Assembly (NCBI GenBank): GCA_003220985.1
Contig: QHTY01000147.1
Span: forward strand, 1-36,169
DNA from: Gemmatimonadota bacterium
Lineage (GTDB): Bacteria; Gemmatimonadota; Gemmatimonadetes; Gemmatimonadales; GWC2-71-9
Length of the DNA stretch: 36,169 nt
Direction: 5' to 3'
Shown: piece after piece, positions 33,021 through 36,169 of the stretch
How the letters are laid out: each line of letters begins with the position of its first letter
Numbering within the stretch: the first letter of the stretch is position 1
The notes under the pieces: model-generated
What the model was told of the DNA's origin: nothing
Seen by the model: the letters and a program-made list of their open reading frames with translations, nothing else
Databases searched by the model: none
Position numbers and translations under genes: made by a program

Positions 33021-34504
33021 CAGTCCCGACACTGGCCGATCAGGCCTGAGTAGGTGTTGTCCGCGGGGTCGAGCTGATTCGCCGTTCGGATGTAGCGACA
33101 GCCCGTGGGGCGGTCCTTCAGGTTAAAGTACGCCTGGCCGACGACAAAGGCCGCGTATGCCTTGTCTTTCACCGACATCCGGGGCGCCGTGTAAAACTTC
33201 AGCGCCGAATCGCGGACCATCCCGGCAGTATTGCTGTCGAGTTTCACGAGGAATAGGTCATCTAATGCGTTGCGCGCCATCAGCACGTTGATTCGCGACT
33301 GCGCCCTTGGGGCGGGCGGAGGCGCGGCGGGTGGCACCGCGGGGCGGTCCTTGCTGCCACCGTTCAAGGCGACCCACGCCCCTCCCGCCCCAAGAATCAC
33401 GACCACGCCAACCAATGCAGGGACGAGCGAGCGCTTTTTAAGCGGTGTGACCTTCCTCGCCGAGATCCGCTGGGTGGCTCCGCTCGTGTCGAGGAGCTGG
33501 GTCGTTGCATCTGCATCGCCCAGCGACCGCGTGTGCGGAAGCGCTCCCGTCGTGGGGCGCCCCGTGACGGCCGCGACATCGGCGGCGAATTTCACGACAG
33601 TCTGATAGCGCTGGGCGGGCGTCCGTGCGAGCGCGGTGTCGAGCACGGTCTGCAGTCCTGCGGGAAAGGAGAGGTCGGGCCGCGCCGCGGCGAGCTTCGT
33701 CGGCTCGTCGGTCAGGCGCTTGATCATCGTCTCCTGCACCGACGTCGCCTGGAATGGCAGTCCTCCGGTCAGCGTCCGAAAGAACACGAGCGCCAGCGAG
33801 TACAGATCGCTCCGGCCGTCGAGCGGGTCGCCCGACAACTGTTCGGGGCTCATGAACTCGGGTGTTCCGACGACCAGGCCGGTCTTGGTGACCTTCTGGC
33901 CGGCTTGATCGCCACCCACGGCTTTTGCGATCCCGAAGTCTACGACCTTCACCGTGTCGCCGCCGCCTTTGCGTCCGGTCAACATGATGTTGTCGGGCTT
34001 TAAATCGCGATGGACAATGCCGAGATCATGCGCGGCCTGGAGTGCCTCCGCGGTCTGCAGAAAAATCGCGGTTGCGCGGGGCAGGGGCAGCGCACCGTCG
34101 CGCTCGAGCACGTCGGTCAGCGGCTCACCCTCGATGAACTCCATGGCGAGGTAGATCAGCCCGTCGGGCGTTTCGCCGAAGTCGTAGATCGCGCAGACGT
34201 TGGGATGGTTGATGCGGCTGGCGTTCGCTGCCTCCCGGTTGAAACGCGCGACGGCATCGGGATCGTGTACCATCGAGGGGTTCATCACCTTGATGGCGCT
34301 GCGCCGTCCCATCTTCACATGTTCGGCGAGGTAGACCTGACCCATGCCGCCCTCGCCGAGTTTCTTGACGACGTGGTAGCGATCAGCGACGACCTGACCG
34401 ACGAGATCATTCGCCGGCGCCGCGGATCGCAGCGTCTGCCCATCGTTCGGACAGAACTTCACGTCAGCGGCGTACTCGGTGGAGCAAACGGGGCAGATCT
34501 TCAT
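33020..34504 (-). CDS. Membrane Ser/Thr protein kinase with N-terminal zinc ribbon
   Basis: The 494-aa product starts with a small zinc ribbon (CPVC at 4-7 and CPND at 18-21). A Hanks-type kinase domain (about 40-315) follows, with GEGGMGQVY at 50-58, Lys72, HRDLKPDN at 165-172, DFG at 189-191 and GTPEFMSPEQ after an activation loop holding several Thr residues. A membrane helix lies at about 359-380. A C-terminal extracytoplasmic domain of about 110 residues follows, with RMSVKDKAYAAFVVGQAYF and paired cysteines, resembling a TPR-like helical module; it is a candidate sensor. ATG 34504 overlaps the double-FHA stop as ATGA. All catalytic residues are present, so it should be active. Confidence 0.94.
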   Translation of the reverse strand: MKICPVCSTEYAADVKFCPNDGQTLRSAAPANDLVGQVVADRYHVVKKLGEGGMGQVYLAEHVKMGRRSAIKVMNPSMVHDPDAVARFNREAANASRINHPNVCAIYDFGETPDGLIYLAMEFIEGEPLTDVLERDGALPLPRATAIFLQTAEALQAAHDLGIVHRDLKPDNIMLTGRKGGGDTVKVVDFGIAKAVGGDQAGQKVTKTGLVVGTPEFMSPEQLSGDPLDGRSDLYSLALVFFRTLTGGLPFQATSVQETMIKRLTDEPTKLAAARPDLSFPAGLQTVLDTALARTPAQRYQTVVKFAADVAAVTGRPTTGALPHTRSLGDADATTQLLDTSGATQRISARKVTPLKKRSLVPALVGVVVILGAGGAWVALNGGSKDRPAVPPAAPPPAPRAQSRINVLMARNALDDLFLVKLDSNTAGMVRDSALKFYTAPRMSVKDKAYAAFVVGQAYFNLKDRPTGCRYIRTANQLDPADNTYSGLIGQCRD

Positions 34505-35487
34505 GCCGAGACGACCGCCCCCCCCCCCGGGAGCTCGATGCGCAGGAGCTTGTCACCGACCATGATGCGCGAACCGTGTTGCAGCGGCATCACGCCGCGA
34601 GCCGCGATGGCCACACCGTTGCGGCTATGGTCGTCCACCACAACGAAATCCGCATCTTCGGAGCGCACCGTCGCGTGTTGCGCGCTCATCGAGGGATCGT
34701 ACGGGAAAATCCAGTCACCACGCTCGCGGCCGATGTGAATGTCGCGGCCGGGTGAGAGCTGGATGACGTCGCGCGAGCTGCCGTCGGTGCGCAGCTGCGT
34801 GAGGCTGGCGATGTCGGCGCTCGGCACCATGCTGCCCATGCGCTTCGTCGCATCCGCTTCGGCGGTGTGTGGACCGGGATAGCCGAGCCGCTTGAAGCGC
34901 AGCACCTGTGAACCGATGAGAATCAGGTCACCGTCGGTCAGGCGATACGGTTCTTCGAGAAAGACCCAGGTGCCGTTGCGACTGCCAAGGTCGCGCACCT
35001 CGAGTCGTCCTTCCTCCCACGACAGTTTGGCATGGAGCGGAGAGAGGAACTGATCTTCTGGGAAGCGGACGTCGCCTTCGGTGCGGCCGATCGTCGTGGA
35101 CGGCTGTTTGCGGACGAAACGCGCCACCTCGGTGGCCATCTCGGAAACCAGAACCAGTGTCAGGGAGTAATCGGAGCGTCTGTCGGGAATGGTCCGGCGG
35201 TCGTGTGCTGCTCCCCCCCCCCCAACCGCCCCCGCGCCTCCTGCGCCCGTGCTGTGCCCGGCGGGGACGGATCCGCACAGTGGACAGGGACCATCCAGCG
35301 GGGCACCGCCCCCCGCCTCTGGACCGCTCGTGCGAGAAACCAAACTCGCCCCACCACTCCCGCCTCCACCGGAGGCGACGGCAGCGCGGGCGGCCGCCGC
35401 TTTGGTCAGCGGCTTGCCGCAATCAGAGCAGAATTGCGCGCCGGCATCGTTCTGCCGGCCGCAATATTGGCAAGCGCCCAGGGCCAT
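34501..35487 (-). CDS. Zinc-ribbon protein with two FHA domains
   Basis: The 328-aa soluble product opens with a zinc ribbon (CQYC at 6-9, CSDC at 20-23). A long Ala/Gly-rich linker (30-95) follows, holding a second possible metal knuckle CPLC near 68. Then come two FHA domains: one at about 131-198 with GRTEGD, SPLHA and LGSRNGTWVF, and one at about 250-316 with GRERGD, SAQHA and HSRNGV. FHA domains bind phosphothreonine, so this is a likely substrate or adaptor of the kinase encoded next. Two 11-base G tracts lie in the coding strand, at codons 89-92 and 320-323. It is the first gene of the operon, so slippage in it would affect coupled downstream genes. Confidence 0.9.
   Translation of the reverse strand: MALGACQYCGRQNDAGAQFCSDCGKPLTKAAAARAAVASGGGGSGGASLVSRTSGPEAGGGAPLDGPCPLCGSVPAGHSTGAGGAGAVGGGGAAHDRRTIPDRRSDYSLTLVLVSEMATEVARFVRKQPSTTIGRTEGDVRFPEDQFLSPLHAKLSWEEGRLEVRDLGSRNGTWVFLEEPYRLTDGDLILIGSQVLRFKRLGYPGPHTAEADATKRMGSMVPSADIASLTQLRTDGSSRDVIQLSPGRDIHIGRERGDWIFPYDPSMSAQHATVRSEDADFVVVDDHSRNGVAIAARGVMPLQHGSRIMVGDKLLRIELPGGGAVVSA
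34518..34528 (-). repeat. 11-nt G homopolymer near the 3' end of the double-FHA gene
   Basis: Eleven C on the plus strand, G on the coding strand, encode Gly residues 320-323 about 15 bases before the kinase start. A one-base slip would move the stop codon relative to the overlapping kinase start without touching the FHA domains. Confidence 0.85.
35213..35223 (-). repeat. 11-nt G homopolymer in the linker of the double-FHA gene
   Basis: Eleven C on the plus strand, G on the coding strand, encode Gly residues 89-92 in the linker before the first FHA domain. A one-base slip would remove both FHA domains from the product. The length is identical to the tract at the 3' end of the same gene. Confidence 0.85.
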
Positions 35488-35532
35488 AAAGTTAGGTGGC
35501 CCAATCTATTGCTGAACGCTAGCTTGCGCCAC

Positions 35533-35727
35533 ATGCGCCTCGCTCGGATCGCGCTCCTCGTTGCGGCGACGGGCTGCGCGGCTTCCACCGCAGCCCGTCG
35601 CGCGTCTTCCCCGACCGCACCGGTCCCCAGTTCACGCGAGATGCTGTTGTCTCCCGAAGGCCGGCTTCGATACGCGCGCGGCGTCGTCCGTGGCATCGAA
35701 GACTGCTTACGCGAGATGGCGAAATGA
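35533..35727 (+). CDS. Small lipoprotein of unknown function
   Basis: The 64-aa product has an N-terminal lipoprotein signal MRLARIALLVAATGC with a lipobox ATGC and Cys15. A short Ser/Pro/Thr-rich spacer follows, then a helical tail (LLSPEGRLRYARGVVRGIEDCLREMAK) that holds one further cysteine. ATG 35533 is the first start that gives the signal; the frame is open far upstream only because it runs antisense through the FHA gene. The stop overlaps the metallopeptidase start as ATGA, so the two are co-translated. The spacer of 45 bases to the divergent FHA gene must hold both promoters. Confidence 0.65.
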   Translation: MRLARIALLVAATGCAASTAARRASSPTAPVPSSREMLLSPEGRLRYARGVVRGIEDCLREMAK

Positions 35728-36169
35728 ACGTGCGTCGTGCGTCGTGCGTCGTCCTGTTGCTGGTCGCGCGCCCAGCATTGGCGCAGGATCCCTCCGGCAC
35801 CTGGCGTACACTCCACACGCAGCACTTTCGCGTCCATTTTCGGCCCGTCTATCGCGGGCGCGCCGTGGAAGCGGCGCGCGAAGCCGAGCGCGCGTACAGG
35901 CTGCTGTCGAGTGAGCTGCACCCACCGCGGGGCGTTATCGACGTGACGCTCTCTGACGACGTCGATGCGGCGAACGGCTTCACGACCGTCTTCCCGTCGA
36001 ATCGCTTCACGATTTTTCTCACCCCGCCGGTCACCGACCCCGGGTTGCAGAACTACGACAGCTGGGAACGACTCGTGATCGTGCACGAGTTGACGCATGT
36101 GTTCCATCTCGACCGATCCCGAGGACTGTGGGGGACGCTGCAATCGATATTCGGTCGCCTGCCCGGATT
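35724..36169 (+). CDS. Secreted HExxH metallopeptidase, 3' end outside window
   Basis: The frame from ATG 35724 is open to the right edge, giving the first 148 residues. A signal peptide ends at ALA before Gln21. The mature part reads as a peptidase MA-like domain with the zinc motif HELTH at 121-125 (VIVHELTHVFHLDR). The third ligand should lie downstream of the window. In many Gram-negative soil bacteria such domains precede a TolB-like beta-propeller, which cannot be checked here. The first codons consist of three 7-nt GTGCGTC units. It overlaps the small lipoprotein stop by four bases. Zinc-peptidase nature is well supported; substrate unknown. Confidence 0.82.
   Translation, partial: MNVRRASCVVLLLVARPALAQDPSGTWRTLHTQHFRVHFRPVYRGRAVEAAREAERAYRLLSSELHPPRGVIDVTLSDDVDAANGFTTVFPSNRFTIFLTPPVTDPGLQNYDSWERLVIVHELTHVFHLDRSRGLWGTLQSIFGRLPG
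35730..35750 (+). repeat. GTGCGTC heptanucleotide repeat x3 in a signal-peptide coding region
   Basis: Three exact tandem GTGCGTC units encode VRRASCV at residues 3-9 of the secreted metallopeptidase. Because seven is not a multiple of three, gain or loss of one unit would shift the frame six bases after the start codon and abolish the protein. Confidence 0.85.

Noticed and set aside
32064-33053. A 329-codon plus-strand open frame opposite the PP2C gene
   Set aside because: It is antisense to all PP2C motifs and has no domain or ribosome site.
35032-35532. Extension upstream of the small lipoprotein frame
   Set aside because: It is antisense to the double-FHA gene. Only the part from ATG 35533 has a credible signal peptide.
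1-36169. Mobile elements, CRISPR arrays, tRNA or rRNA genes
   Set aside because: No transposase or integrase motifs, no regularly spaced direct repeats of CRISPR size and no cloverleaf-like stretches were seen in the few spacers. A covariance-model scan was not possible.

Overview
The window is about 36 kb of GC-rich, gene-dense bacterial chromosome with no tRNA, rRNA, insertion sequence, phage or CRISPR array that I could see. Genes abut or overlap by 1-4 bases (ATGA or GTGA junctions) in most operons. The gene mix is: a Gram-negative-type cell-wall recycling operon, an outer-membrane barrel, several lipoproteins, Ser/Thr kinase with FHA proteins, a GMC oxidoreductase with a Tat-signal small subunit, secreted beta-propellers and peptidases. 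This suggests a free-living Gram-negative soil or sediment bacterium, most likely Gemmatimonadota or a neighbouring phylum. The assignment is by gene content only and is tentative.

Layout. 1-5.0 kb (+): the C-terminus of PriA, then an N-terminally short archaeal-type ornithine cyclodeaminase, a small unknown gene, pyruvoyl-dependent arginine decarboxylase, CcdA, a glycine-zipper lipoprotein and a nucleoside:H+ symporter-type MFS carrier. 5.0-11.0 kb (-): gamma-glutamyltranspeptidase followed by a tightly coupled set of GMC dehydrogenase, Tat small subunit, Gfo/Idh/MocA dehydrogenase and 3-keto-disaccharide-hydrolase-family protein, the signature of a 3-keto-sugar pathway. 11.0-15.6 kb (+): murQ-anmK-nagZ, with a beta-propeller gene at the end. 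15.6-18.1 kb (-): gluconokinase and a fusion of a gluconate permease with a cyclase-family hydrolase, facing an NAD-type 6-phosphogluconate dehydrogenase at 18.2 kb. 19-21.7 kb (+): YciI-like protein, an anchored unknown, a HIT-GNAT fusion and a two-helix membrane protein. 21.7-23.6 kb (-): an outer-membrane barrel and a secreted Gly/Tyr-rich protein with a probable frameshift. 23.9-28.7 kb: TfoX-N protein, beta-propeller, Tat-signal protein with a TIM-barrel isomerase, and a beta-lactamase-type serine hydrolase with a small membrane protein. 28.7-35.5 kb (-): a five-gene signalling operon of double-FHA zinc-ribbon protein, membrane Ser/Thr kinase, PP2C phosphatase, membrane FHA-coiled-coil-trypsin protease, and a secreted CocE-type hydrolase. 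The window ends in a small lipoprotein and a truncated secreted HExxH metallopeptidase (+).

How the genes fit together. The cell appears to salvage wall sugars (NagZ, AnmK, MurQ) and to use gluconate through kinase and 6PGDH. It also appears to oxidise glycosides at C3 in the periplasm. The most novel-looking items are the kinase-phosphatase-FHA-protease operon, which looks like a circuit carrying cytoplasmic phospho-signals to a protease on the other side of the membrane, and the gluconate-permease/cyclase fusion, a possible import-coupled lactonase. A third pattern runs across genes: short tandem repeats of 7-nt period and two 11-nt G tracts lie inside coding sequences, where slippage would change the reading frame.
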